Shown here in pieces: positions 43,298 to 51,132 of a DNA stretch of 59,078 bases. The notes below the pieces were generated by a model that saw only the letters and a program-made list of their open reading frames with translations, ran no database searches and was not told the DNA's origin. Source of the DNA: Bdellovibrionales bacterium (lineage in GTDB: Bacteria > Bdellovibrionota > FAC87 > UBA2466). The position numbers and the translations under genes were made by a program. Within the stretch, counting starts at the first letter, position 1, and each line of letters begins with the position of its first letter. The DNA lies in contig SXPJ01000039.1 in assembly GCA_005776395.1 (NCBI GenBank), positions 1 to 59,078 of the forward strand, given 5' to 3'.

Positions 43298-44511
43298 TTC
43301 CCACAAAGACACAAAACAAAAATGTGCTCTTTCTACAGCATGACTCCGTATTTGAGTCCTACGGCGGAGTTCAGTATTACATCGATGATTTTTTAAGTTT
43401 CCTATCAAACCTCTATGGCCCTAATTCACTCAAGGTTTTGCTAGCGCAAAGAGGCGACTCTTTTCAGATGGGCCATCGCCCCTACTCCATTGAAACCATT
43501 AAGCTGTCACAAGGCTTACTGCGAAAACTTGAAAATCGCTTCAGTCCTAGATTTTTCATAAGAAGTCTTAAGATAGCTAGAGAGTTAAAGCCATCGGTGA
43601 TTATTGCTAGTCACCTTTCGTTAGCCCCTATGGCTGCTATTCTATCTAGACTCACAGCAACCCCTTTCCTCGTTATCGCTTACGGTTTTGAAGTTTGGGG
43701 AAATTTTCAACCCCAAGACAAATGGGCTCTAAAAAAAGCGGATGGCATTATTTCTATCAGTGACTGGACCAAGACTATTTTGGAAAAACAGGGCTTTAAT
43801 CCCCATAAAATATCGATAGTTCATCCAAGTTTAAGTCCAGATATGGCAAGCCTGAATGTGACAACACAATCTCGTAACAGAACAAGCCTTAACCACTCCA
43901 CCATTAAACTTTTGACCCTAGCTCGATTGGATTCTAGCGAACAATACAAAGGACATGACCACGTTCTTAAAGCTCTCAAACAGATCAATGAAACACAATC
44001 TCATCTCTCTTTTTCATATACGATTCAAGGCAATGGAGATGATTTGCCAAGATTGAAACAGCTAACCCATGAATATGGACTGGAAAAAATCGTAACCTTT
44101 TTACCTGCCGTCAACAATAGAGAGGATCTTAAAGCCACTTATCAGTCTCACGATATTTTTATTATGCCCTCTCGCTTTGGTTACTGGAATAAAAAATGGA
44201 AAGGTGAGGGATTTGGAATTGTCTACGTTGAAGCAGCTTTATTTGGAGTTCCTTCCATCGCCTATCGGTGTGGTGGAGTCACAGACATTATTGAGAATCA
44301 ATCAAATGGCCTTTTAGTAGAACCCGACAATATTGAGGCTTTAGCAGAAGCTATTGTGGGTCTTTCTCAAGATAAAGAACGATTGATTGAGTTGGGTCGT
44401 AGAGCCCGAGAAACAGCCTTAGAAAAATTCACCCCTTCAAAAATTCAAAGAGAGATAGAGAAAGCTTTTAACTCTTATCCATTTTTGAAATCTGAACCCA
44501 ACTTAAGCTAA
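43294..44511 (+). CDS. Glycosyltransferase, GT4 family
   Basis: Retaining sugar transferase of the GT-B fold, about 405 residues. I chose the TTG at 43294, overlapping the ABM stop (TTGA), over a GTG at 43234 that overlaps the ABM gene by 64 bases; neither has a strong ribosome site. FESYGGVQYY near the start, LTLARLDSSEQYKG and the donor-binding GFGIVYVEAALFGVPSIAY are typical of GT4. The acceptor is unknown; it may act on an envelope lipid or polysaccharide. The end overlaps the YcaO-like gene (convergent) by 9 bases. Confidence 0.88.
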   Translation: MIPTKTQNKNVLFLQHDSVFESYGGVQYYIDDFLSFLSNLYGPNSLKVLLAQRGDSFQMGHRPYSIETIKLSQGLLRKLENRFSPRFFIRSLKIARELKPSVIIASHLSLAPMAAILSRLTATPFLVIAYGFEVWGNFQPQDKWALKKADGIISISDWTKTILEKQGFNPHKISIVHPSLSPDMASLNVTTQSRNRTSLNHSTIKLLTLARLDSSEQYKGHDHVLKALKQINETQSHLSFSYTIQGNGDDLPRLKQLTHEYGLEKIVTFLPAVNNREDLKATYQSHDIFIMPSRFGYWNKKWKGEGFGIVYVEAALFGVPSIAYRCGGVTDIIENQSNGLLVEPDNIEALAEAIVGLSQDKERLIELGRRARETALEKFTPSKIQREIEKAFNSYPFLKSEPNLS

Positions 44512-45849
44512 AGCATCTCTAAAATCATTCCAAGTTCCAATTCCATTGATATTAGCTACCGTATGCAAAGAATCTGAAGAAGAGAGTTTCAGCTTAACAA
44601 GAGTTCTAATTTGACTAGGGAGATAATCATTATTAACTGCAAGCACTGAGACCAAATCCTGACCATCTCTGAAGTAGTTTCTCCAGTGCTCTAAATTTCT
44701 AGAATAAGGTTCGAGGTGAAGAACATCTTTTAAAACAATCTTCGGACAACGATAGATCCAATGGGTCCACCACATATGAAGTTTTGAACCCATCCCTTTA
44801 GGATGTTCCTCAGGAATTCTTGGAATCTCTGTTTCTGGTTCACTAGGACGCAGAACTTCAACAATCTTAAAGAACAACTGATCAATCGCCTTATGAATAT
44901 CGGCCTCTGCTGCAAATACAAACTTCGGTTTTTCATCTAAACGTTGTCTCGAAAAGGCTGCGAGTCCAACCACCCAGGCTTGAGTTGAATTAGGATAAAA
45001 AAGCAGATGCAGATCATACTGCTGCAACAAATAGAAAGGAACTTTAGTTCTCATCCAGTTATTAGCCCCCACAACCAACATAGGATTTTTCATTATTGAA
45101 GCATACTTCTTTAAGGTTCTTACTTTGGCTAAACCAAATAAAGCATCGAGTGTTGCCTCTTCCTTATTTGCCCCTATTCCCATACCTTCAAAGTGGGACT
45201 GCTTAGGAAGAGAACGACTAATAAGTTCCACGTTACCAGTCTGTAAAATTTCAGCTGGAACTGTTTCTCCTCGATCTAATCTTTTAGGGAGATCAATGAC
45301 CACACAACGTTTCATCCACTCATCCACAGCTTTAAATCTTGCGATCTCTTTATCTTTGTCCACGCCATAACAAGTAAACTTCTCTTCAGATAGTGGGGCT
45401 TCCCCAGTAGCACTAGCCAGCCAAAGATTTCCATCGGGAGTCCCAAAACGAGCCACTTTGATCTCAGTTAAAGGAGAGAAAGCGAAATTTGTTCGTTTAT
45501 TGATCTCTTTTGGAGGAATGTAATTTGTCTTTTCGCAGGAACAGTTAGGATGAGGATAAACTAAAGCTTCAAGGCGGGTATAGGTTCCATCTAAATCTAT
45601 CTCATAAAAAACATGCCCGTTATTTTCGATAAGTAGCTCAGGGATAAGTTCTCTTCGAATAGTAAGAGAGGACAACTCAACTCTTTCGACTTCTACATTC
45701 CGATCGATTAGCCACATTTGAATACAACCTGCACATGGCGAACTCTGATCAGGTTCTGGGGCTAGCCCCAGAAGAAAACCTTCACGAACTTTTAGTAAAA
45801 AAGGTTTAAGAACAATCGAGCGCTCATGCCCTTGCCGAAAAAAAGCCAA
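44503..45849 (-). CDS. YcaO-like protein with SagD-type architecture and degenerate ATP motifs
   Basis: This 448-residue protein has the order of SagD/TOMM cyclodehydratases. A Cys pair is at 39/42 (SPCAGCIQMWLIDR), then HPNCSC at 100-105, then FSPLTEI and a YcaO-like core. In YcaO enzymes the ATP site uses SGKG, ExxER and ALxExxQ. Here the matching positions read YGVDKDKE (161-168), DEWMKRC (176-182) and DALFGLAKVR (235-244), so several ligands look lost. It starts TTG with GAGGTGA upstream and has its own promoter. It is either a scaffold for peptide or protein modification or a diverged enzyme. The family assignment is by eye. Confidence 0.5.
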   Translation of the reverse strand: MAFFRQGHERSIVLKPFLLKVREGFLLGLAPEPDQSSPCAGCIQMWLIDRNVEVERVELSSLTIRRELIPELLIENNGHVFYEIDLDGTYTRLEALVYPHPNCSCEKTNYIPPKEINKRTNFAFSPLTEIKVARFGTPDGNLWLASATGEAPLSEEKFTCYGVDKDKEIARFKAVDEWMKRCVVIDLPKRLDRGETVPAEILQTGNVELISRSLPKQSHFEGMGIGANKEEATLDALFGLAKVRTLKKYASIMKNPMLVVGANNWMRTKVPFYLLQQYDLHLLFYPNSTQAWVVGLAAFSRQRLDEKPKFVFAAEADIHKAIDQLFFKIVEVLRPSEPETEIPRIPEEHPKGMGSKLHMWWTHWIYRCPKIVLKDVLHLEPYSRNLEHWRNYFRDGQDLVSVLAVNNDYLPSQIRTLVKLKLSSSDSLHTVANINGIGTWNDFRDALA

Positions 45850-45880
45850 CTTTCACCTCATGTAGGATTAAAGAGAGCGC

Positions 45881-45909
45881 AATATAAGGAAAATCAAATT
45901 TGAAAACAA
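45881..45909 (-). promoter_or_regulatory. Promoter of the YcaO-like gene
   Basis: On the minus strand TTGTTT (45904-45909) and TATATT (45881-45886) are 17 bases apart, about 32 bases before the TTG start. Confidence 0.45.
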
Positions 45910-45919
45910 GAGGCAAGAT

Positions 45920-45932
45920 TTGTCACTGACAA
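45920..45932. promoter_or_regulatory. 13-bp palindrome upstream of the YcaO-like promoter
   Basis: TTGTCACTGACAA reads the same on both strands around a single central base. Its centre lies about 50 bases upstream of the predicted transcription start of the YcaO-like gene, an activator-like position. It also lies 29 bases downstream of the M15 peptidase stop. Confidence 0.4.
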
Positions 45933-45960
45933 TTTTTGTTTATTTAGTAATTACAATGAC

Positions 45961-46641
45961 TTAAGGTGGTGTAATTCGTTGAAAAAATCGCTCATAAATC
46001 TCTGGAAGCGCTTTTATTACATGGGTCTTAAGTTCGAACTCAACTTGAGTGAGAACTTGTCTGATGTGTTCAAGGGTAAGAAGTTTCCAGTATTGCTGCG
46101 CCAAGGGAGCATAGCTAATATGCCATCTTTCTGGACTTACCCCGCCTAGATCTTTTTCAAAAGGACGAAAAAAACCAAAGCGAGACAAATTATTATCTAA
46201 CCAATCATGCATGGGAGCAAAATATCCTGTCCCCTCAAACTCCTGTGGAATCAATTGAAGTTGATAATCTTTCGGTAATGCCTGTCTATCATAAACATCA
46301 AGATCAGTTCCCCAATGATGTCGACTGAGCCCCGGCAAAGCAGACCAACGAAGAATAGCAAACATAATATCTTCGGGACTTAATTTAGAAATATCTAGTC
46401 TCCGACTGTTCTTATCAAGAAGAGGACGAGCCCCCACCGCTTTTGCATTCCATAGGGCGAGCTGCGATTCAAAATTTCTAAATCCACTACATACAGTAAG
46501 TTGAAACCCCTCTTTCTTCGCAGCTATTTGAAGCTCATTCAAAGGGGAAGCAATCTCGATATGAATTCCGGTTTTATTGTTCTCCAACCACTTAATGTGA
46601 TCTTGAATCTGTCCTGAGAGAATTTTAGGGTCGATTTTCAC
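45961..46641 (-). CDS. D-alanyl-D-alanine carboxypeptidase family, M15
   Basis: Zinc peptidase of the VanY/LdcB type that trims peptidoglycan peptides, about 226 residues from a GTG at 46641. Metal and catalytic motifs are SRHHWGTDLDVYD and ERWHISYA, and SGFRNFESQLALW is the family loop. No signal peptide is present from this start. The frame opens 28 codons earlier through a hydrophobic stretch (VVSLAVIASV and CLCVILIIV) encoded by a dispersed repeat, which could act as an anchor. It is the fourth gene in the ceramide run. Confidence 0.85.
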   Translation of the reverse strand: MKIDPKILSGQIQDHIKWLENNKTGIHIEIASPLNELQIAAKKEGFQLTVCSGFRNFESQLALWNAKAVGARPLLDKNSRRLDISKLSPEDIMFAILRWSALPGLSRHHWGTDLDVYDRQALPKDYQLQLIPQEFEGTGYFAPMHDWLDNNLSRFGFFRPFEKDLGGVSPERWHISYAPLAQQYWKLLTLEHIRQVLTQVEFELKTHVIKALPEIYERFFQRITPP

Positions 46642-46654
46642 GATTATTAGTATA

Positions 46655-46690
46655 ACACAGAGACAGGCTTCGGCTACGCTCGCAATAACA
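46655..46690 (-). repeat. Partial dispersed repeat between cerR and the M15 gene
   Basis: On the minus strand the gap reads GTTATTGCGAGCGTAGCCGAAGC, shown here by position 46689 downwards, matching the same CATTGCGAG repeat type as at 42240. It fills most of the 50 bases between the cerR stop and the peptidase GTG. Confidence 0.45.
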
Positions 46691-46691
46691 G

Positions 46692-47705
46692 CTAAAGAGA
46701 CAACTGTCCCTCTTTCACATACCAATCCAAAGTTGCTTTAAGAGAAGTTTTTAAATCGATAGTTGCCTTCCACCCAAACTGATCTTCAAATTGTTTGGGG
46801 GAAACTACCCATCTATCAGGCCAAATCTCTTTCGATCGATCTTTAGAAAGATTTGGAACAGCCTTACTTAAAGCTGGGATACTTCCGATAACTTGTGAAA
46901 TCCCCCAAATGACTGGCTGTGGAATCTTTACTAATCTACCTTTTTTTCTCATAACTTCAGTTGCAGTTTGAATCAGTTCTGTATCGGTAATCACTTTTTC
47001 AGAGGCCACAAAAAACTTCCTCTGCTTCAACTTTTGCAGTTCTGTGGAATGAGATAACACTTTAAGTATAGCTTGAACCAAATCTTGAACCGCTACAAAA
47101 CTATATTGTTTCTGATTGAAGCCGGGCTTAAATTGAACTAAAGCTCGGGCCATTTTAAAAAGTGGTAAAGTTGCACTATCCCTAGGCCCAAGAATCATTG
47201 GAGGACGTAAACAGATAAAGTTTTTTTGGGGAAATTCACTTGCTAGTTTACTTTCCATTTCAAGCTTCGAGGTACCATACCAAGTGATCGGCCTATCCTC
47301 ATCATTTTCCGTTTTGCAATCTTGACCTGAGCCACAAGGGCCACTGGCAGCTTGAGAAGAAAGAATAACAACTTTTTCTGGTGCCGAAAGAGTATGCATC
47401 AAACGTAAAGTTCCTTCGGTATTAGTTTTACTATAATCCTGAAGAGAATTGCCGAAAAGAACTCCAGCACTGTGGACCACATGCTCCACACCTGAAAGGC
47501 TGCTAAAATCCCAGTCAGGCGCTTCCATGGAAAGCAGATGCAGCTCTCTCGGAAGTTCTACGATCCCCTCTCCCTTTAATTGTTCTTTAAGTTTTTTTTC
47601 GCTTCGAATAGGAAGATAGATAGTTTCGTAGCTTTTACGCTTTAGAATTTCCAGCAAAAGATTTCTACCTACGAAGCCGGTCGAACCCGTTAGCAACAAC
47701 CTCAT
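46692..47705 (-). CDS. cerR: CerR-type ceramide reductase (NAD-dependent epimerase/dehydratase fold)
   Basis: Extended SDR of 337 residues with the cofactor loop LLTGSTGFVGRNLL at 4-17 and the YGTSK active site in DRPITWYGTSKLEME. By position after serine palmitoyltransferase and a GNAT-type gene, it fits the CerR enzyme that reduces 3-oxoceramide to ceramide in bacteria. By sequence alone it is only a NAD(P)-dependent reductase/epimerase. Its ATG overlaps the preceding stop by four bases. Confidence 0.7.
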   Translation of the reverse strand: MRLLLTGSTGFVGRNLLLEILKRKSYETIYLPIRSEKKLKEQLKGEGIVELPRELHLLSMEAPDWDFSSLSGVEHVVHSAGVLFGNSLQDYSKTNTEGTLRLMHTLSAPEKVVILSSQAASGPCGSGQDCKTENDEDRPITWYGTSKLEMESKLASEFPQKNFICLRPPMILGPRDSATLPLFKMARALVQFKPGFNQKQYSFVAVQDLVQAILKVLSHSTELQKLKQRKFFVASEKVITDTELIQTATEVMRKKGRLVKIPQPVIWGISQVIGSIPALSKAVPNLSKDRSKEIWPDRWVVSPKQFEDQFGWKATIDLKTSLKATLDWYVKEGQLSL

Positions 47706-48814
47706 ATTGGCTTCTCAAATACTCTATAATTTTTATATCTCTTTGCCCCCAACACCTCTAACGACCGAATCATTGGGGTATTGCTCTCCTCGACCCATGA
47801 GCACTCAGCTCCCATGAACCTCTTTCCGCCTCGACGTATAGCCTCAAGATAAAATACAGCGGCCACACCTGAAGCCTGAAATTCTGGTTTCACTCCAAGC
47901 ACTGCAAGTCTCGCTTCCTTGGGGGGATTCATTTTTAAATTCCAGATAAACTTTATGATTTGTCCTAGAGTCGAGGACTTTTTTACCTTCCACATGATCT
48001 CGTTAATATTAGGAAGAAGCATGGAAAAACCAATCGGTTCACCCTCTTTTTCAGCGATAAGAACATATTCAGGTTCTACGAAGGCTTTAAAATCATTAGC
48101 AGCAAACTCCAAATCCTCGAGAGCAAGTGGTGTAAAACCCCAATTTCTATTCAGAGTTGCATTATAAAGCCCATGAATAATCTTCAACTCTTCTTTAAGT
48201 TTTTTCATCTCGATGTGACGAATATTTACTTTTCCCATTTTATTAAATCGATCAACAATCCGAGTTATCTTCTCCGGAATTTGAACTTGATTTGAAATAT
48301 AATAAGCATAAAGATCTCTCACCCCTTTGAGCCCAATCTTGTCATATAGATTTAAATAGTAAGGTGGGTTGTAGGGCATCATAATCATTGGAGATGATTC
48401 AAATCCCTCAACCAAAAGACCACACTCATCATTCACAGTAGGATTGTAAGGACCTCTAACAGAAGTAAGCTCTCGCCGTTTCAACTCAGTTTCCGCTGCA
48501 TCTAAAAGAGCTCGCGCCCCCATTTCATCATCAATGACATCAAAAAAACCAAAAAATCCAACTTTGTCTTTATAGTATTGGTTATGAGATCGGTTTTCTA
48601 TAGCTGCGATTCTTCCAATCGGTTTATTATTTCGATAGGCAATCATGGCAACTAAATCTCCATGCTTAAAAAATGGAGATTTAGGCCCGATTAACTTTAC
48701 TATGCTGCCCGGAAACGGAGGAACGTAATAAGGATCATGCTTGTGTATGAGTTCCGGAATCTGCTCGAAGAGTTTCAGACACCTTCTCGTCTTGCACGTC
48801 GAAATCGTAACCAT
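47702..48814 (-). CDS. Bacterial ceramide synthase (GNAT-like N-acyltransferase)
   Basis: About 370 residues. I start at the ATG at 48814 (MVTISTCK), preceded by GAAGGG six bases upstream, inside the end of the palmitoyltransferase gene (80-base overlap). Conserved stretches include HDPYYVPPFPG, VRGPYNPTVNDECG and MMPYNPPYYLNLY, which I recognise from the bCerS family (Caulobacter-type) that N-acylates 3-ketosphinganine. The C-terminal half has a GNAT-like LAVLGVKPEFQASGVA segment. Operon order and overlap support the assignment. Confidence 0.72.
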   Translation of the reverse strand: MVTISTCKTRRCLKLFEQIPELIHKHDPYYVPPFPGSIVKLIGPKSPFFKHGDLVAMIAYRNNKPIGRIAAIENRSHNQYYKDKVGFFGFFDVIDDEMGARALLDAAETELKRRELTSVRGPYNPTVNDECGLLVEGFESSPMIMMPYNPPYYLNLYDKIGLKGVRDLYAYYISNQVQIPEKITRIVDRFNKMGKVNIRHIEMKKLKEELKIIHGLYNATLNRNWGFTPLALEDLEFAANDFKAFVEPEYVLIAEKEGEPIGFSMLLPNINEIMWKVKKSSTLGQIIKFIWNLKMNPPKEARLAVLGVKPEFQASGVAAVFYLEAIRRGGKRFMGAECSWVEESNTPMIRSLEVLGAKRYKNYRVFEKPI

Positions 48815-50132
48815 TATTTGCCCTTCTTTTGGTGCCTTCACGATAAGCGCTGTCTTCAAAAACCCCAAGCTCTTTACCGATTTTGGCAAAGGTTTCAAGA
48901 ACGTAATCTAACTCGTCCTCAGTATGAGTCGCCATGTAACTGGTTCTAATAATGGCCTCACCGTATCGGACAGCTGGAAATACCGCTGGCGTCGCAAAAA
49001 TACCAGCTTCAAATAGTTTTTGGGCAAAGTGAAGAGCTTTAATTTCAGATCCCACTAGAATAGGAACCACTGGAGTTTGAGTCGTTCCGATATTGAAACC
49101 TAAAGACTTAAACCCTTCATGCATTTTACGTGAATTTTTCCAGAGCTGCTCAATTCGCTCAGGCTCCTCTTGCATGACTTGAAGAGCTTTTAAAACCCCA
49201 CCCGTGACAGCTGGAGCTAATGAAGCGGTAAACATAAAGCATCGGGCTTTATGTCTTAAATATTCAATCACTGGCTTAGAGCCCGCTAGGAAACCTCCCA
49301 TGGAACCCAAAGATTTCGAGAAGGTTCCCATGATCAAATCAACTTCAGAGTTAAGACCGAAATGATGTACGGTTCCCTCCCCTTTAGGTCCCAAAACCCC
49401 AAGGGCATGAGCTTCGTCTACATAAACTCTGCATCCATATTCTTTGGCAACTTTTTGCATGGCTGGAAGATCAACAATGTCTCCAGACATGCTAAACACG
49501 CCATCTACAACCAAGAATTTTCCTGCGGTTTCAGGAAGTCTCTTTAATCGTCGTCTAAGAGCCTCAGCTGAGTTATGTGCAAATGGAATTGTTTTGGCAG
49601 GTGAAGCCTTACATCCATCAATAATACTGGCGTGATTTTCCCGATCACACAAAATGGCATCCGTATCCTCAAGGAGAGAGGTCAAAGCTCCTTGATTGGC
49701 AAAAAAACCGGTCGAGAAAAGAAGTACCGATTCTCGTTTCAAAAATTTAGCCAGAGCCTCTTCAAGTTCTTCATGTAACTGAATATTTCCATTTAAAAAT
49801 CGGGAACCGGTGCAGCCAGCACCATATTTTCTTGTAGCTTCAATTGCGGCCTCTACAACTCTTTCATTTTGGGCGAGCCCCAAATAGTTGTTTGAACCGA
49901 TCATTATTTTAGCTTCCCCACGACAAATGACCTTGTTTCCTACTGTGTCATCAATTCTTCGAAAATAGGGATAAAGCCCTAAAGACTGGGCTTTAGTATG
50001 ATGGTTAAATTCATAACACTTAGTAAATATATCTTTGTGCCCTATGTGAGAGGTAGAGCCGCCATGGGGAGCTTCGTGCCCCTTTAAATGACCGTTATGA
50101 CCGTTTGAACTGCTTTGTTTTTTGTGATCCAT
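48735..50132 (-). CDS. spt: Serine palmitoyltransferase (alpha-oxoamine synthase)
   Basis: PLP enzyme that condenses serine with a palmitoyl thioester to 3-ketosphinganine, the first step of sphingolipid synthesis. The 465 residues include His167 in ENHASIIDG, Asp239/His242 in DEAHALGVLG and the PLP Lys273 in GTFSKSLGSMGG. The family also contains KBL and AONS, and the following two genes favour SPT. The N-terminal 32 residues are His/Gly-rich (six His) and not part of the fold. No acyl carrier gene is adjacent. Confidence 0.82.
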   Translation of the reverse strand: MDHKKQSSSNGHNGHLKGHEAPHGGSTSHIGHKDIFTKCYEFNHHTKAQSLGLYPYFRRIDDTVGNKVICRGEAKIMIGSNNYLGLAQNERVVEAAIEATRKYGAGCTGSRFLNGNIQLHEELEEALAKFLKRESVLLFSTGFFANQGALTSLLEDTDAILCDRENHASIIDGCKASPAKTIPFAHNSAEALRRRLKRLPETAGKFLVVDGVFSMSGDIVDLPAMQKVAKEYGCRVYVDEAHALGVLGPKGEGTVHHFGLNSEVDLIMGTFSKSLGSMGGFLAGSKPVIEYLRHKARCFMFTASLAPAVTGGVLKALQVMQEEPERIEQLWKNSRKMHEGFKSLGFNIGTTQTPVVPILVGSEIKALHFAQKLFEAGIFATPAVFPAVRYGEAIIRTSYMATHTEDELDYVLETFAKIGKELGVFEDSAYREGTKRRANNGYDFDVQDEKVSETLRADSGTHTQA

Positions 50133-50430
50133 TTCCCTGCCCTTTCATTCTCAACATTCCCAAGTAAGTTAAACCTCAATGAGGCCTCTTCTTTAGGATT
50201 TATCCCAGGATTCACCCCCACCTTTTATTCTCACTTCCATTCTCTAACAATCAAAAAATACAGTCAATTCAACATGTTACATGAACCGCATTTTCTTTTT
50301 GAACGCCGTTCACTTATTGAATAAGAATTATAACCCCTTGAAAACCCATGGGCTCAGGACTATCCTCTTGCGACCAGTGATGTAGCATATTTGGAAAAAG
50401 CGAGGAAGTTAAAAGACGAGGTTGTTAACG
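50133..50430. promoter_or_regulatory. Divergent control region between spt and tetR
   Basis: This 298-base gap contains the palindrome TGAACGCCGTTCA (50300-50312) and an AACATGTT palindrome near 50273. TTGAATAAGAATTATAAC is a possible promoter for the regulator. A GAGG nine bases before the ATG at 50431 is the ribosome site of the regulator. Confidence 0.45.
50300..50312. promoter_or_regulatory. 13-bp palindrome, candidate TetR operator
   Basis: TGAACGCCGTTCA has exact arms TGAACG and CGTTCA around one base, a half-site type frequent for TetR regulators. It sits between the divergent regulator and the ceramide operon, so it probably controls one or both. Confidence 0.5.
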
Positions 50431-51132
50431 ATGGGCGTAAAAGAGCGAAAAGAAAGAGAAAAGCTCCAGCGATCACAGGATATTCTTGAAGCCGCAAGAA
50501 GAGTTTTCGAATCTAAAGGTTTCCTAAATACGACCCTACAAGATGTGGCCAAAGAGGCCGAAATATCGGTGGGTCTTATCTACCGATACTTCCAATCTAA
50601 AGAGGACATGTTCGCCTCCCTAGCTCTCAAGGGGGCAGAGCAATTTGATAAAGATCTCGAAGCCACTTTAAAAAAATCGCTCCGTAAAAAAAGTTCGGCC
50701 CAGCATGTCCTAATCAATATAGCTAAAGCCTTTTTTGATTTTTACTCCCCCTATGGGGAGTATTTCGATATGTTGCTTTATTCTTATAAGGGCTTAAAAC
50801 AGGTTCAAATTCAGGGCTCCACTTTAACCCGTTTAATGAGTGTAACTTTAGGAAGTTTAGATAAGTTAAAAACTTTCATTGTTGATTCTCCAGAGTTTCG
50901 AGCAAAAAATGATGATGAAGCTCTTCAGGTTGTTTTCTTACTTTGGGGAATTCTATTAGGGTGCCATAAACTTTTTGATGGTTCAGGAAGAGGCCATTTA
51001 TTTGCCTTTAGTAGAGAAGATTTTATCGACCAGGTTGTACAACAAATCATGGTGGGAATTGCAAAAAGTGAACATCACTCACAAGTTTTAGAAGAGAAAA
51101 ATTCGTTATTTGATGAAAGGCCCACACTTTGA
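50431..51132 (+). CDS. TetR family regulator
   Basis: This 233-residue protein is read from the ATG at 50431. The helix-turn-helix is at about 25-60 (FLNTTLQDVAKEAEISVG then YRYFQSKEDMF), the diagnostic TetR pattern. The C-terminal ligand domain is unassigned. It is divergent from the ceramide operon and probably represses it, possibly sensing a lipid or acyl compound. The stop overlaps the next TTG. Confidence 0.85.
   Translation: MGVKERKEREKLQRSQDILEAARRVFESKGFLNTTLQDVAKEAEISVGLIYRYFQSKEDMFASLALKGAEQFDKDLEATLKKSLRKKSSAQHVLINIAKAFFDFYSPYGEYFDMLLYSYKGLKQVQIQGSTLTRLMSVTLGSLDKLKTFIVDSPEFRAKNDDEALQVVFLLWGILLGCHKLFDGSGRGHLFAFSREDFIDQVVQQIMVGIAKSEHHSQVLEEKNSLFDERPTL

Noticed and set aside
44503-50132. 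A classical RiPP (TOMM) cluster around the YcaO-like gene
   Set aside because: No dehydrogenase, precursor peptide or transporter gene is next to it, and the neighbours are lipid and cell-wall genes.
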